The notes beneath the pieces were generated by a model that was given only the letters and a program-made list of their open reading frames with translations, did no database searches and was not told the origin of the DNA. From assembly GCA_016219645.1 (NCBI GenBank), contig JACRLR010000052.1:1-64000 (forward strand): a stretch of DNA of 64,000 nt. Direction: 5' to 3'. Source of the DNA: Nitrospirota bacterium (GTDB taxonomy: Bacteria > Nitrospirota > Nitrospiria > Nitrospirales > Nitrospiraceae). Shown in pieces: positions 47,749 through 56,537 of this stretch (position 1 is the first letter of the stretch; each line of letters opens with the position of its first letter). The translations under genes were made by a program, and so were the position numbers.

Positions 47749-48068
47749 GCCTCGCTCCTGATTTCCGCCACCTCCGACTCAAGCCTGTCGCGCGTCTCCT
47801 TGAGCTCCTGAATCTCCTTAACGAGTCGACCGACTTCCGCGTCGTACAGGACCCGCTCAGCCGATTCGCCTCCCTCGCCCAGGCTGATCGCTCGTTCGCC
47901 GACATCCCGATAGAGCTCCTGCAATTTCTCGTCGAGTTTGCGGATTTCGAGCCGGATCCGCAGCAGTTCAGTTTCCTGCAATGCACGGATCGCTGCCTGC
48001 GCCGTCCCATGACGCAACGTCGCAAACCCCGCCTTCAAATCATGCGTCAATCTTTGTAGAAGACCCAT
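47745..48068 (-). CDS. Small coiled-coil protein coupled to Ppx/GppA, 107 aa
   Basis: The protein is almost entirely helical: ATLRHGTAQAAIRALQETELLRIRLEIRKL and LVKEIQELKETRDRLESEV form heptad-rich stretches. It therefore likely dimerises as a coiled coil. It overlaps the Ppx/GppA gene by four bases (ATGA), so it is probably a partner or regulator of that phosphatase. No family was recognised. Confidence 0.7.
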   Translation of the reverse strand: MGLLQRLTHDLKAGFATLRHGTAQAAIRALQETELLRIRLEIRKLDEKLQELYRDVGERAISLGEGGESAERVLYDAEVGRLVKEIQELKETRDRLESEVAEIRSEA

Positions 48069-48157
48069 GCCCGTTGCTCATCTTTCTTCACAATCCAGTT
48101 ATGACAGGGTACAGGAAAACAGTTTTCAACCACCACGAAGTCGTCGAACGGAATCAT
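48047..48157 (-). CDS. Possible very small protein, 36 aa
   Basis: An ATG at 48157 opens a 36-codon frame (MIPFDDFVVVENCFPVPCHN, then WIVKKDEQRAWVFYKD) whose end overlaps the start of the coiled-coil gene by 22 bases. The sequence composition looks protein-like and it sits between the family C element and the Ppx operon. There is no ribosome-binding site, so it is only a candidate. Confidence 0.3.
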   Translation of the reverse strand: MIPFDDFVVVENCFPVPCHNWIVKKDEQRAWVFYKD

Positions 48158-48179
48158 GTTGGACAATAAAGAAATCTCC

Positions 48180-48386
48180 GCAGGATGCTCAAAAAGACCA
48201 ACCTTCTCACCCGCCCAACCCCGGCGCGCCAAGACGCGCCGTTACCGTTGGCAAGGCCGCAGCGGATGAAGAAGGCTGAGGTCGAGGTTAAGGTTAAGCG
48301 TCGAACAGGTTCTTGTTTGCTCAACCTTAGCCTCAGCCTTAACCTTCCCCAAAACCGCTGGCGGGCCTTTTTCAGCATTCTGCTAG
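48180..48386. mobile_element. Family C MITE-like element, copy 3
   Basis: Begins GCAGGATGCTCAAAAAGACC and ends GGCCTTTTTCAGCATTCTGCTAG. The internal hairpin arms AGGTCGAGGTTAAGGTTAAG and CTCAACCTTAGCCTCAGCC are well conserved. The terminal CTAG contains the complement of the recG stop codon. Confidence 0.9.
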
Positions 48387-50989
48387 CTGATCGACCCCAA
48401 TTCCAACTTTGTTTCCCACCGCCGCAACATTGCCTCCCGCACAGCACGGTGAGCCGGTGCTTTCAGCTGCGGGTCCTGCGTTAAGAGTGCAAAGGCCTCT
48501 TGCCGCGCCTGTTGAAGCAGATCAGCATCCCGCACCAGATTCGCAACTCGAAACTCCGGGATGCCCCATTGCCGGAATCCAAAAAACTCTCCCGGGCCGC
48601 GAATACGGAGGTCTTCTTCGGCAATCACAAACCCGTCGGTCGATCGCACCAGGGCCTCCAGCCGCTCCCGGGCGGGGGATAAGGGGGTAGGGGGATGGGA
48701 GGATAGGGGTAAAGGGATAGGGGGGTAGGGGGATAGAGGGGTATTACCCCCTTGCCCCCTTACCCCCTTACCCCCTGATACCCATGAGGCCATCAGAAGA
48801 CAATAGGACTGCTGCTCGCTTCGCCCAACCCGCCCGCGCAATTGGTGCAACTGCGCCAACCCGAACCGCTCAGCATGTTCGATCATCATCACCGTGGCAT
48901 TGGACACATCAACCCCGACTTCCACCACAGTCGTCGAGACCAGGACCTGGATCTCTCCCCTCTTATACGATGCCATGACCCTTTCTTTCTCTTCCGACGG
49001 CATACGACCGTGGACGAGCCCGACGCGAAACTCGGCCAATTCATCCGCTTGCAACTGCTCCGCCCCTTGCATGGCCGCCTGCAGATCGGTCTTCTCCGAT
49101 TCTTCGACGAGCGGATACACGACATAAGCCTGCCTTCCGCGCCGCAATTCATCTCTCAGAATCTGATAGGCCCGCCCTCGTTGGCTATCACGTAAGAGAA
49201 AGGTCCGCACCGGCTTTCGCCCCGGCGGCATCTGATCAATGACCGAGACATCCAGATCCCCGTACACCGTCATGGCCAGCGTGCGTGGGATCGGTGTCGC
49301 GGTCAGCACCAGCACATCAGGCCGATACCCCTTCTCTACGAGCGTCTTCCGTTGGAGTACACCGAACCGATGCTGTTCATCCACTACCGCCAGCCCGAGC
49401 TTCGCAAAGGTCACGCCCTGCTGAATGATCGCATGGGTTCCGATGACAATCTGTGCAGTCCCGGAGGCCACTTGCTCGCGCACGGCTTTGCGCGCTGCGA
49501 CACGGCCACCTCCGCTCACGAGCACCACGGAAAGCCCGAGCGGTTCCAACAGCCCCTTCATCGTTCGATAGTGCTGCTCGGCGAGAATTTCCGTCGGCGC
49601 CATCAGTGCCGCCTGGTAGCCAGACCCGCAAGCCAGCACCATCGCTTGCACCGCCACGATGGTTTTACCGGAGCCGACATCACCCTGCACCAGGCGGTTC
49701 ATCGGCCTCCGCGAGGTCATGTCAGACAGAATCTCGCGAATCACTCGCTCTTGCGCAGCAGTCAATTGAAAGGGCAGCGCCCGATCCAATTTGCCGAGGA
49801 GCGGCGTCTTCGGATTGAACGACACCTGCTTCACCTCTTCCTTCATCACCCGTTGCCGCGATGCCAGTGCGAGTTGCAGCACAAACAGCTCTTCGAACGC
49901 CAAGCGACGATGCGCAGGGGTGATACCACGATCGAGTTGTCCCCCATCAGTCCCAGGCTGAGGGAAATGCACGTCCTGAATGGCTTGTTGAATGGGCAGC
50001 AATCGATAGCGGGCGCGAAGCGGAACCGGCAACAGCTCTTGCGCTTCCGCGGCATGCGCGTCAAGCAAGCTTTTCATGAGTGCACGCATCTGCCGGGACG
50101 TCCACCCCTTGGTTTCGTGATACACCGGAACGATACGCCCCACGTGCAACGGCGCTTCAGTTGCGGCGCCTATCACTTCATATTGCGCAACCTCCATCCT
50201 CATGGCCACCCACCCCTGTGCGCCTGCCATCACCCGTCCAGTCAGCATGATGCTGGTTCCAACCGTGAAGAGTGGCTCGAGAAACGGCTGATTGAAGAAT
50301 ACAGCCTGGAGGCGCCCGGTTGAGTCTTCCACCACAATATCGAGGATCGTGAGGCGGCGCCTGCGGGCGTTCTTCGCCTCGCTTCGGATGATCGTGCCGC
50401 AGATCGATGCCTGCTCACCGGGCACGAGCTGCCCGATCGGGGTCATGACCGAACGATCCTCATAGCGCCACGGTACCGTCCACAGAGCATCTTCAACCGT
50501 CTCGATCCCGAACCGTTGAAGCAACAATGTGCGTTTCGGGCCGACTCCCTTCACGAAACGAATGGGCTGCTCCCACCATGACCGCGATGGAGCGGGATCT
50601 ATGACAGGCTCGCGGACCGCGACAGGCTCCGGCCTATTCCACACTTGAGCAGGATCGTGAGCCGCCTTACGCAAGACCCCAAGAATAACTTTGGCTTCCC
50701 GCAGCCGACGCTGCTCATCCTCTGCCGGCAGCCGTTCCTGATCGTGAAGAAACAGCCCCCGCAATTCGAGCAACGCCGCTTCAATTGCGCGTGGATAGAC
50801 GTGATCGGACAGGGCCTGCATGACCTGTGAAGAGACGAAACGATTCAAGTTCTTGACGGTGGGTAGATGGGCGAAGGCATCGCGCGTCGCAAAATCGATC
50901 GGGCGAGCGACACGGTCCAGCCATCGCTGAAACTGTTCCGGGGGGTTGGGCTCGGAAGAGCGCCGTATCACAGCGCTGGATCGTATCAT
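48383..50989 (-). CDS. recG: ATP-dependent DNA helicase RecG, 868 aa
   Basis: RecG remodels stalled replication forks and branched recombination intermediates. Helicase landmarks are clear: Walker A GDVGSGKT (436-443), DEQH box (537-540), TATPIPRTLA (563-572) and the QLRGRVGR motif near 716-723. The wedge/OB domain is about 185-275. The first ~140 residues (helical, PEQFQRWLDRVARPIDF) are longer than in E. coli RecG and end at the helix-hairpin-helix FVKGVGPKRTLLLQRFG. Residues ~735-771 are an in-frame proline/serine-rich insertion (NTPLSPYPPIPLPLSS), encoded by a G-rich hairpin tract, between QSYCLLMAS and ARERLEALV where other RecG proteins are short. The stop lies in a family C end. Confidence 0.96.
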   Translation of the reverse strand: MIRSSAVIRRSSEPNPPEQFQRWLDRVARPIDFATRDAFAHLPTVKNLNRFVSSQVMQALSDHVYPRAIEAALLELRGLFLHDQERLPAEDEQRRLREAKVILGVLRKAAHDPAQVWNRPEPVAVREPVIDPAPSRSWWEQPIRFVKGVGPKRTLLLQRFGIETVEDALWTVPWRYEDRSVMTPIGQLVPGEQASICGTIIRSEAKNARRRRLTILDIVVEDSTGRLQAVFFNQPFLEPLFTVGTSIMLTGRVMAGAQGWVAMRMEVAQYEVIGAATEAPLHVGRIVPVYHETKGWTSRQMRALMKSLLDAHAAEAQELLPVPLRARYRLLPIQQAIQDVHFPQPGTDGGQLDRGITPAHRRLAFEELFVLQLALASRQRVMKEEVKQVSFNPKTPLLGKLDRALPFQLTAAQERVIREILSDMTSRRPMNRLVQGDVGSGKTIVAVQAMVLACGSGYQAALMAPTEILAEQHYRTMKGLLEPLGLSVVLVSGGGRVAARKAVREQVASGTAQIVIGTHAIIQQGVTFAKLGLAVVDEQHRFGVLQRKTLVEKGYRPDVLVLTATPIPRTLAMTVYGDLDVSVIDQMPPGRKPVRTFLLRDSQRGRAYQILRDELRRGRQAYVVYPLVEESEKTDLQAAMQGAEQLQADELAEFRVGLVHGRMPSEEKERVMASYKRGEIQVLVSTTVVEVGVDVSNATVMMIEHAERFGLAQLHQLRGRVGRSEQQSYCLLMASWVSGGKGVRGQGGNTPLSPYPPIPLPLSSHPPTPLSPARERLEALVRSTDGFVIAEEDLRIRGPGEFFGFRQWGIPEFRVANLVRDADLLQQARQEAFALLTQDPQLKAPAHRAVREAMLRRWETKLELGSIS
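48668..48785. repeat. G-rich hairpin tract inside recG
   Basis: On the + strand, runs of four to six G separated by AT, TA or ATAA (e.g. GGGGGTAGGGGGATGGG) continue to about 48742; a C-rich complementary part (CCCCCTTGCCCCCTTACCCC) runs from about 48747. It could form a G-quadruplex on one strand or a hairpin. It is translated as the RecG insertion. Confidence 0.85.
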
Positions 50990-51017
50990 AGCTTCTCTTC
51001 CTCCTCAACGAGCAGAA

Positions 51018-51110
51018 CTGGTTCATCTGGTTTGTTTAGTTAATTTGGTTGTTTGGTTCGTCTGGTTAATTTCATTCAACCAAACAAACCAAATAACCAG
51101 ATCAACCAGT
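51018..51110. repeat. Family D nonamer-repeat hairpin, copy 6
   Basis: The left arm has GGTTCATCT, GGTTTGTTT, AGTTAATTT units; the right arm has AACCAAACAAACC and AATAACCAGATCAACC. It lies between divergent recG and TPR/peptidase genes, about 75 bases from the latter's start. Confidence 0.8.
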
Positions 51111-51185
51111 CTTGCCGATTAGCTGACAATCCTATGCCGAGCCTACTCAGAGTGATAGATTGAATCTTATCTGAATAGGGCTCGT

Positions 51186-52616
51186 ATGTACCGTCGCAAC
51201 ATCTTTCACATTTTGTATCCTGTCGCCTGTCTGATCGGACTGTTCATCCTCTATCAAGCCTGGTTCAAACCGACCTATCTACCCACGCCGGCACCGAGTC
51301 CGCTCAATGACATCGTGGAAACCTCACGGGAGGCGCCTCTGGAACCACGCCGTGATGGCCGAGCTGAGCTGGAACAGAAACAGGCTCGCCTGATCGATCC
51401 CAGTGTGGTTCCTAAAACGACACATCACGAACTATTGGAGACGATCCGCGACGAGATTGAAAGAGGTAACGTCAAATCCGCGGAAGCCACACTCACCAAT
51501 CTCCCGGCCACTGCATTAACCGAGACCAAGACCCGCCTCTACACTGCCGTGCTATGGAACAATCTTGGCATTCAGCTGGAAAAGGCGGGCGGCACCGCAG
51601 CCTCGATGTATGCCTTCAAGAAGGCATCGTCGTTGGATGCCACTAACCCGACCATTCACCTCAACCTTGCCCATGCCTACTGGGAATTGCGTGATCCAGG
51701 CATGACGCAGGACTTCCTGGAACAGCTGGTTGCCATGGCCCCCAACGAGCCCTTCCCTCATCTGGCACTGGCCGAACTTTTTCAGGAACGGGATGAGCTC
51801 GGCGAAGCAGCTCGTCATCTCGAGCAAGCCAGTGCGCGCGCGGGCAAAGACCCTGCTGTCCAATCCTATCTGCGAACCGTCACGGCCAAAGTCCGTGGAG
51901 CCGAAAAGAGCGAAGAGCGCCTCACCAGCCGAAACAGCGCGCACTTTACCGTGAAATTCAACGGGGAAGCCGATCAAACCACTTGGGCCGCTGTGTTAGA
52001 GATTCTTGAAGAGGCCTACCGGGAGATTGGGCAAAAGTTCGGGCATTTCCCGTCAAAAACCATCGTCGTCGTCCTACACGCCAAGTCCTCATTCCAAAGC
52101 GCAACCGGCAGCCCCATATGGGCCGATGGGCTCTTCGATCCTACGCTTGGCCGCATCCAAGTTCCAACCCAGGACGCATTGGCAGACCGTGCCTGGCTCA
52201 GGCGCGTGCTGCGACACGAATTCGTACATGCCCTCCTGCACGACCAACTCGGCCCCGCCGGTAGCGCCATTCCAACCTGGCTCAATGAAGGTTTGGCCAT
52301 GGAATTGTCCGGGGATCACTGGTCGGATCTCGACCAGACTATGACGCAGAACTTTACACCAATCCCTCTGCCTGCCTTAGAGGGAGCTTGGGGAGGATTG
52401 TCCAGTGACGCCGCGACCGTGGCCTATCTGGAGGCGAACTCGGCCGTGCACTATCTCATCGACCGATTCGGCATGCATCGGGTACAAGAACTCCTCACAC
52501 GGCTCAAGGCGAAGCAGGCGCTTTCTACCGCCATGCAATCGCAGCTCTCGCTGTCGTACGAGCAGTTCCAGTCCATGTGGGTAGATCAACTGCGGGAGCA
52601 GGGGAAGAAAAGCTGA
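51186..52616 (+). CDS. Membrane-anchored TPR protein with gluzincin metallopeptidase domain, 476 aa
   Basis: An N-terminal transmembrane anchor (about 7-25) is followed by a linker and TPR-like helices (about 85-240). The C-terminal peptidase-MA-type domain has the zinc motif HEFVH (344-348) and the third ligand region WLNEGLAMELSG with Glu368, as in gluzincins. The active site should face the periplasm, with the TPRs recruiting a protein substrate. It resembles other TPR-gluzincin proteins found in diverse bacteria, whose substrates are unknown. Two strand-rich segments (HFTVKFNGEAD; TIVVVLHAKSSFQSATG) precede the active site, typical of the family. Confidence 0.85.
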   Translation: MYRRNIFHILYPVACLIGLFILYQAWFKPTYLPTPAPSPLNDIVETSREAPLEPRRDGRAELEQKQARLIDPSVVPKTTHHELLETIRDEIERGNVKSAEATLTNLPATALTETKTRLYTAVLWNNLGIQLEKAGGTAASMYAFKKASSLDATNPTIHLNLAHAYWELRDPGMTQDFLEQLVAMAPNEPFPHLALAELFQERDELGEAARHLEQASARAGKDPAVQSYLRTVTAKVRGAEKSEERLTSRNSAHFTVKFNGEADQTTWAAVLEILEEAYREIGQKFGHFPSKTIVVVLHAKSSFQSATGSPIWADGLFDPTLGRIQVPTQDALADRAWLRRVLRHEFVHALLHDQLGPAGSAIPTWLNEGLAMELSGDHWSDLDQTMTQNFTPIPLPALEGAWGGLSSDAATVAYLEANSAVHYLIDRFGMHRVQELLTRLKAKQALSTAMQSQLSLSYEQFQSMWVDQLREQGKKS

Positions 52617-52620
52617 CTCT

Positions 52621-53535
52621 CTAAATCTTTTCGTATTCGAATCCGCCGGGACCCTCGCTATGCCAGACCGGCAGATTCTCAGCTGCAGCGTCGTGACTAC
52701 CTGCCAGATCTATCTCCTCTACAGTCGGCTCGATCGTGTCTTCCCACAAGATCTTCTGACCCCGATCATCCATCATCCGAATCCGAAATTCGATCAACTG
52801 CGAGAGCACACCCCCCTCTGTCTGATCGACAACGGCCCTACTGATCCGCTCTGGACGGGCCACGGCGCCGGCCCCGGGTGAAAAATGATCGGCCCACACA
52901 AGCTGTCCGGTTAACAAATCGATGGTGCTGAGGAAAAACTGAGGTTGACCATCGATTGCGCTTCTGGCGCGGACTTTGGTCACCGTAGCCTGTGGCGCGC
53001 CAAGATGGGCCACGACTCGACGGGTAGAACCAGAGTCTTGGTTGGGGGCATTGAGGTTCAGCAGACCTTCCCAGAGAAACCGACCAGTGGCAGCGTCATA
53101 GACCCGGAGCGTGAATTCTGAAAGTCCGTCAGCTCCTGCGCCAACTCCTCCTGCAAAAATCCGCTCACGCGGCTGGCTATCAGCTGACGCGGCATCCTCT
53201 CGCACATTCAATTCATACGTTTCATTGGAGAGGATCTCGCCGTTCTCGGCATCGTAGGTTTTAACAGTAATGATCGATGTCTCGGCATCCTCATACCCGA
53301 CACCAGCTGCCACGACCTTCCTGGGTTTCGCCGGTGCAAGAGACGAGGGGTCTGCAGTCCAAGCTGTCATAGGCAGGCTGGAGCCGACCATGGCACAGGC
53401 GATCAACGCGACTGGGAAAACTTTCCTTTTTCGCCCATCGATCTGTAGCCCCTGCCATACCGGATTCACCCGCACAGACTCGCGCCACTCCCTCAATTCG
53501 TGGATCGTCGCAGAGAGCCACTTGATGATCGTCAT
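52621..53535 (-). CDS. Exported or membrane protein of unknown function, 304 aa
   Basis: ATG 53535 is preferred over the frame start at 53571 because GGGAG lies nine bases upstream. The N-terminal ~40 residues are cytoplasmic and charged (LREWRESVRVNPVWQGLQIDGRKR), then a hydrophobic segment (VFPVALIACAMVGSSLPM) passes to the periplasm. The rest is built of strands around repeated GGVG / YDAATGRFLWEGLLNL-type and LLTGQLVWADHF motifs, resembling PQQ-type propeller blades (a-x-x-G-x-x-x-W) but too few for a propeller. No function was recognised. It converges on the metallopeptidase gene. Confidence 0.65.
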   Translation of the reverse strand: MTIIKWLSATIHELREWRESVRVNPVWQGLQIDGRKRKVFPVALIACAMVGSSLPMTAWTADPSSLAPAKPRKVVAAGVGYEDAETSIITVKTYDAENGEILSNETYELNVREDAASADSQPRERIFAGGVGAGADGLSEFTLRVYDAATGRFLWEGLLNLNAPNQDSGSTRRVVAHLGAPQATVTKVRARSAIDGQPQFFLSTIDLLTGQLVWADHFSPGAGAVARPERISRAVVDQTEGGVLSQLIEFRIRMMDDRGQKILWEDTIEPTVEEIDLAGSHDAAAENLPVWHSEGPGGFEYEKI

Positions 53536-53649
53536 GTGCGCTTCTCCCTTGTCTGTGCTGCAGTTTCTCATTGGCCCCCCTTTAGGGTAAATTCCCCACT
53601 ATGGGGGAAACCCCTACGAAAGAGGGGGCTAAAGGGAGACGAGGGAGGA

Positions 53650-53764
53650 GTTCATCTGGTCTGTCTGGTCTGTCTGGTCTATCTTGTCGGTCTGATTGAT
53701 TTTGGGTTGTGGTTGAACCAGGCTAACCAGATAGACCAGACAGACCGAATAGACGAGATAGACC
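53650..53764. repeat. Family D nonamer-repeat hairpin, copy 7
   Basis: Three consecutive GGTCTGTCT units, then GGTCTATCT-like and diverged units; the right arm has AACCAGATAGACCAGACAG and GAATAGACGAGATAGACC. It lies between divergent genes; the remaining gap to 53928 has no gene. Confidence 0.8.
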
Positions 53765-53928
53765 CTCTCTGGAGTGAGGTTCGTCGCCGAGCAGGAAAGT
53801 GGTTACTTGCGTGCTGCTTCTCGACAAGGGGGAGGCGGATTTTCAGAGGCCCCCGCTAGGGGAACCGTGCCGAAGATGGAATACCCCTGCTGTTGCTGTG
53901 CGGAGCAGATGCCGGTATTATCCTGTCC

Positions 53929-54345
53929 ATGCGACATACCTGGCTGCTCATCGTCCTGCTCGCGGGGCTCTGCTTCATCGGAGCCAATACCACCCAACTC
54001 ATACCGGCGGCGACAGACACGGGCCGAATCGGATGGATGGTCTATCTAGTCGCATGTCCTGCCGCTCTCGCGGGCGTCGTGTGGTTCGGATGGGCCTGGA
54101 CCGCCATGGCCTGTGTTATCTATGGAACGGTGGGATTGGCTCTCGACCTTGCTACAGTCACGAGCATCCTGACTGGACAGGGGGAGACCGGCGCTCTCTT
54201 CCTCTTCAGTGCGATCAGCGGGGTTGTGAACTTTTTCCTGATCCTGCTCGGCGGGAGCGCATTTTTCCGTTCGTCCCTGGGCAACGCGCTTCCAGTATCC
54301 CGTCCTCCCAATCCTCCGTCCCCTTCTTCATCCGCAAGACCTTGA
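53929..54345 (+). CDS. Small integral membrane protein, 138 aa
   Basis: The ATG at 53929 begins immediately with a hydrophobic helix (WLLIVLLAGLCFIG). Three more follow (WMVYLVACPAALAGVVWFGW, MACVIYGTVGLALDLATV, ALFLFSAISGVVNFFLILLGG), so it is a four-helix inner-membrane protein with a short polar Pro/Ser-rich tail. No ribosome-binding site is clear and no family is recognised. Its last ~130 bases overlap the 3' end of the O-methyltransferase gene on the other strand. Confidence 0.6.
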   Translation: MRHTWLLIVLLAGLCFIGANTTQLIPAATDTGRIGWMVYLVACPAALAGVVWFGWAWTAMACVIYGTVGLALDLATVTSILTGQGETGALFLFSAISGVVNFFLILLGGSAFFRSSLGNALPVSRPPNPPSPSSSARP

Positions 54346-55282
54346 CCCGTTCAAATCCGGCATCAGTCAGCCAGGCCTTCGTCGCCGCAGCAGAATAGGT
54401 ATTCCCATTCTCGGTAAACAGCAACATCGAGACCGCGAAGAGGCTGGCTTCTTCGGGAAACAGCCCGTTCCGGTCATGGAGGAAAGCATCTTGAATCAGC
54501 AGCCTGCCTCCGGGATTCAGTGCCGTCAAGACACGACGAAACAGCGCCTCGTTGTCTTTCGGTCCATAGATGTGCAGGACGTTTGAATACCAGATGACAT
54601 CGTAGGTGCCGGGAATGTCTTCCATCATTATATCCAGCGGCACGTAGGAGAGTCGCGCAGCAGCCTTGTGCGTCGCGGCAATCTCCTTCGCCACGTCGAG
54701 GGCTGCGGGACGGTCGCAGACCGTGGCCCGAAGCGTGGGATTCTTGGCCAGGAAGGCCATGGCATAGGTACCGGGGCCGCCGCCAAGGTCGAGGAGGGTT
54801 CGTGCGCCATGCAGGTCGATCTGGGCTGCAACCTTCGGAGCCGTTTCCAGGGTCCGGTGATGCATGGCCCACGTGAACCGGCGACGATAGTCCGGCTCGT
54901 CCGGTTGATCGTGATCGAGCGGCAAACCGCTCTTCACCGATTCGAGCAACCGCCCCCAGTCAGCCCAATGGCTCACGATCAGCTGGAGATAGTCTCCTCG
55001 ATAGGCGGGATGCTGCCCGTTCAACGCGGTGGCGCTCAACCGGCTGTTTCTATAGGTCTCGCCGTTTTTCTTCAGCAGGCCGGCCATGGCGAGATTCCGG
55101 CAGAGGATGGCCAGACCCCGCTCACTGGCTTTTACCTTGCGAGCCAGATCAGGAACCGTCCATGTGCCCGCATCGATGGCCGTGAAGAGATTCAATTCAA
55201 GAGCGGCAATGAGCACCCTCGGCAACCGGTATGCCGTAATCGCATCACGCAAGTCATTGAACGTGGCGATCCGTCGGCTCAT
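54215..55282 (-). CDS. SAM-dependent O-methyltransferase, 355 aa
   Basis: The layout is that of the dimeric small-molecule O-methyltransferases: a helical dimerisation domain (about 10-150; LIAALELNLFTAIDAG) followed by a Rossmann domain with motif I LLDLGGGPGTYAM (163-175), motif III-like YDVIWYSNVLHIY and LNPGGRLLIQDAFL. Substrates in the family are phenols, amines and polyketides; this one's is unknown. The ATG overlaps the previous gene's stop as TGATG (an alternative GTG at 55309 exists). The last ~20 residues are basic and may be a read-out from the convergent gene. It is last in a four-gene coupled operon. Confidence 0.85.
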   Translation of the reverse strand: MSRRIATFNDLRDAITAYRLPRVLIAALELNLFTAIDAGTWTVPDLARKVKASERGLAILCRNLAMAGLLKKNGETYRNSRLSATALNGQHPAYRGDYLQLIVSHWADWGRLLESVKSGLPLDHDQPDEPDYRRRFTWAMHHRTLETAPKVAAQIDLHGARTLLDLGGGPGTYAMAFLAKNPTLRATVCDRPAALDVAKEIAATHKAAARLSYVPLDIMMEDIPGTYDVIWYSNVLHIYGPKDNEALFRRVLTALNPGGRLLIQDAFLHDRNGLFPEEASLFAVSMLLFTENGNTYSAAATKAWLTDAGFERVKVLRMKKGTEDWEDGILEARCPGTNGKMRSRRAGSGKSSQPR

Positions 55283-55716
55283 CACGCAACGCCGATTGTC
55301 CGCACGCACCAGCGCATCAGGTCCTGTACCGCCGTCGGATTGGTCACGTCCACGCTCCGCTCGAAGCGCGCTGCGACATACTCATCGGTAATCTCGGTTT
55401 GTTCGGAGAATCCTGATTTCAGCAGAATCGCCCGATACTTGGACACCGCCGGTTGGATGTAGTACTTGGCCTGCTTCGCGATCTCATCCGTGCCGAGATC
55501 CTCCGGCGTTCCATCGGACAAGAGAGCCATCACATCGTCAATCGCCATGCCGTACTGGCACAGCAGCTGTCCGTCAGGAGTCAATTCCAGCAACCATCCG
55601 TCGGAACCAAGTTCCATCGACAAAGCCCCGCCGGCTTCGGATTCCTGCAGTTGGGGAAAGGCAGGGGTCAACGAGGCCCTGAGGGCATCCCACTCCCTCG
55701 AGGTTTCATCACTCAT
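55282..55716 (-). CDS. Hypothetical protein, 144 aa
   Basis: A soluble, acidic protein with an opening helix (EWDALRASLTPAFPQL), two or three strands (GWLLELTPDGQLLCQYG) and later helices (EIAKQAKYYIQPAVSKYRAIL; TAVQDLMRWCVRTIG). The fold looks like a small alpha/beta protein reminiscent of secretion chaperones or YbjN-like domains, but no family is assigned. It overlaps the TPR gene by four bases upstream and the methyltransferase gene downstream, so all are made together. Confidence 0.65.
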   Translation of the reverse strand: MSDETSREWDALRASLTPAFPQLQESEAGGALSMELGSDGWLLELTPDGQLLCQYGMAIDDVMALLSDGTPEDLGTDEIAKQAKYYIQPAVSKYRAILLKSGFSEQTEITDEYVAARFERSVDVTNPTAVQDLMRWCVRTIGVA

Positions 55717-56537
55717 CTCGGTGCCTTTCGATGAGGCGGCGCCCCGCCCTGCCCCAGGAGGCCGGCACGCAGCGCCGCCAGACGTTTCGTATTCTCTTCA
55801 AGTTTCGGCAACTGATACTTGCGATCCATCTGCACCACCAGTTCGAGAAGATCCGCTGCCTCACGCAACTTGCCGAGCTCTTCGTAACATTGAACCAGCA
55901 CATAACGAGCGCCGCCTGTTCTCAGCTCATCATGCGACCGCTCGGCAATGGACTGGCTGGTTTGGCAACAGGCAATAGCATCGTCATAGCGCCGCTGGAG
56001 CAAAAACGTACGGCCGATCATACGCCAGGCATCGGCCACCCCGCCCTCATTCCCCAACCGCCGCATGAGGACCAGCGATTGTTCATAGTATCCGATCGCC
56101 TGCTCATACTCTTTCGCCTCGCGCGCGACCAGGCCAAGATCCGAAAACAGCACGGCCTTGCCCGCCTCGTCGTGAGTCTTAGACATGAGGTCCAATGCTT
56201 CGAGATAGTAGGCTTTGGCGCGGTCCCATTCACCCGCATCAGCCCTCAGATTTCCCAAATTTCCCAAGGTCGTCCCAATTCCCTTCTCGTCACCAAGAAT
56301 CTTTTGAAGTTCCAACACTTCTTGGTAGTGAGTCTGGGCCGCTTCCCGACGCCCACTGACCGCGCAAATATTTCCGAGATTTCCCAGGGTGGCAGCCAAG
56401 GCCCGTTGGTCCCCGGTCAGCCGATCGCATTCCAACGCTTTCGCATAGCAGGTATAGGCGTCGGTATAGAGCCCGCGGGCGAAATGTTCGTTTCCCTGGC
56501 GATTAAGCTCCTCTGAAAGGCCGTTGCGTAGCGTCAT
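55713..56537 (-). CDS. TPR-repeat protein, 274 aa
   Basis: Six or so TPR motifs cover nearly the entire length (NRQGNEHFARGLYTDAYTCY; RALAATLGNLGNICAVSGRR; GIGTTLGNLGNLRADAGEWD and so on), each with the W/L-G-Y/A-F-A-P positions filled. It has no signal peptide and so is cytoplasmic, presumably a scaffold for its operon partners. The four-base overlaps with both neighbours (ATGA) show strict co-translation. The final ~20 residues are Gly/Pro-rich. Confidence 0.88.
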   Translation of the reverse strand: MTLRNGLSEELNRQGNEHFARGLYTDAYTCYAKALECDRLTGDQRALAATLGNLGNICAVSGRREAAQTHYQEVLELQKILGDEKGIGTTLGNLGNLRADAGEWDRAKAYYLEALDLMSKTHDEAGKAVLFSDLGLVAREAKEYEQAIGYYEQSLVLMRRLGNEGGVADAWRMIGRTFLLQRRYDDAIACCQTSQSIAERSHDELRTGGARYVLVQCYEELGKLREAADLLELVVQMDRKYQLPKLEENTKRLAALRAGLLGQGGAPPHRKAPR

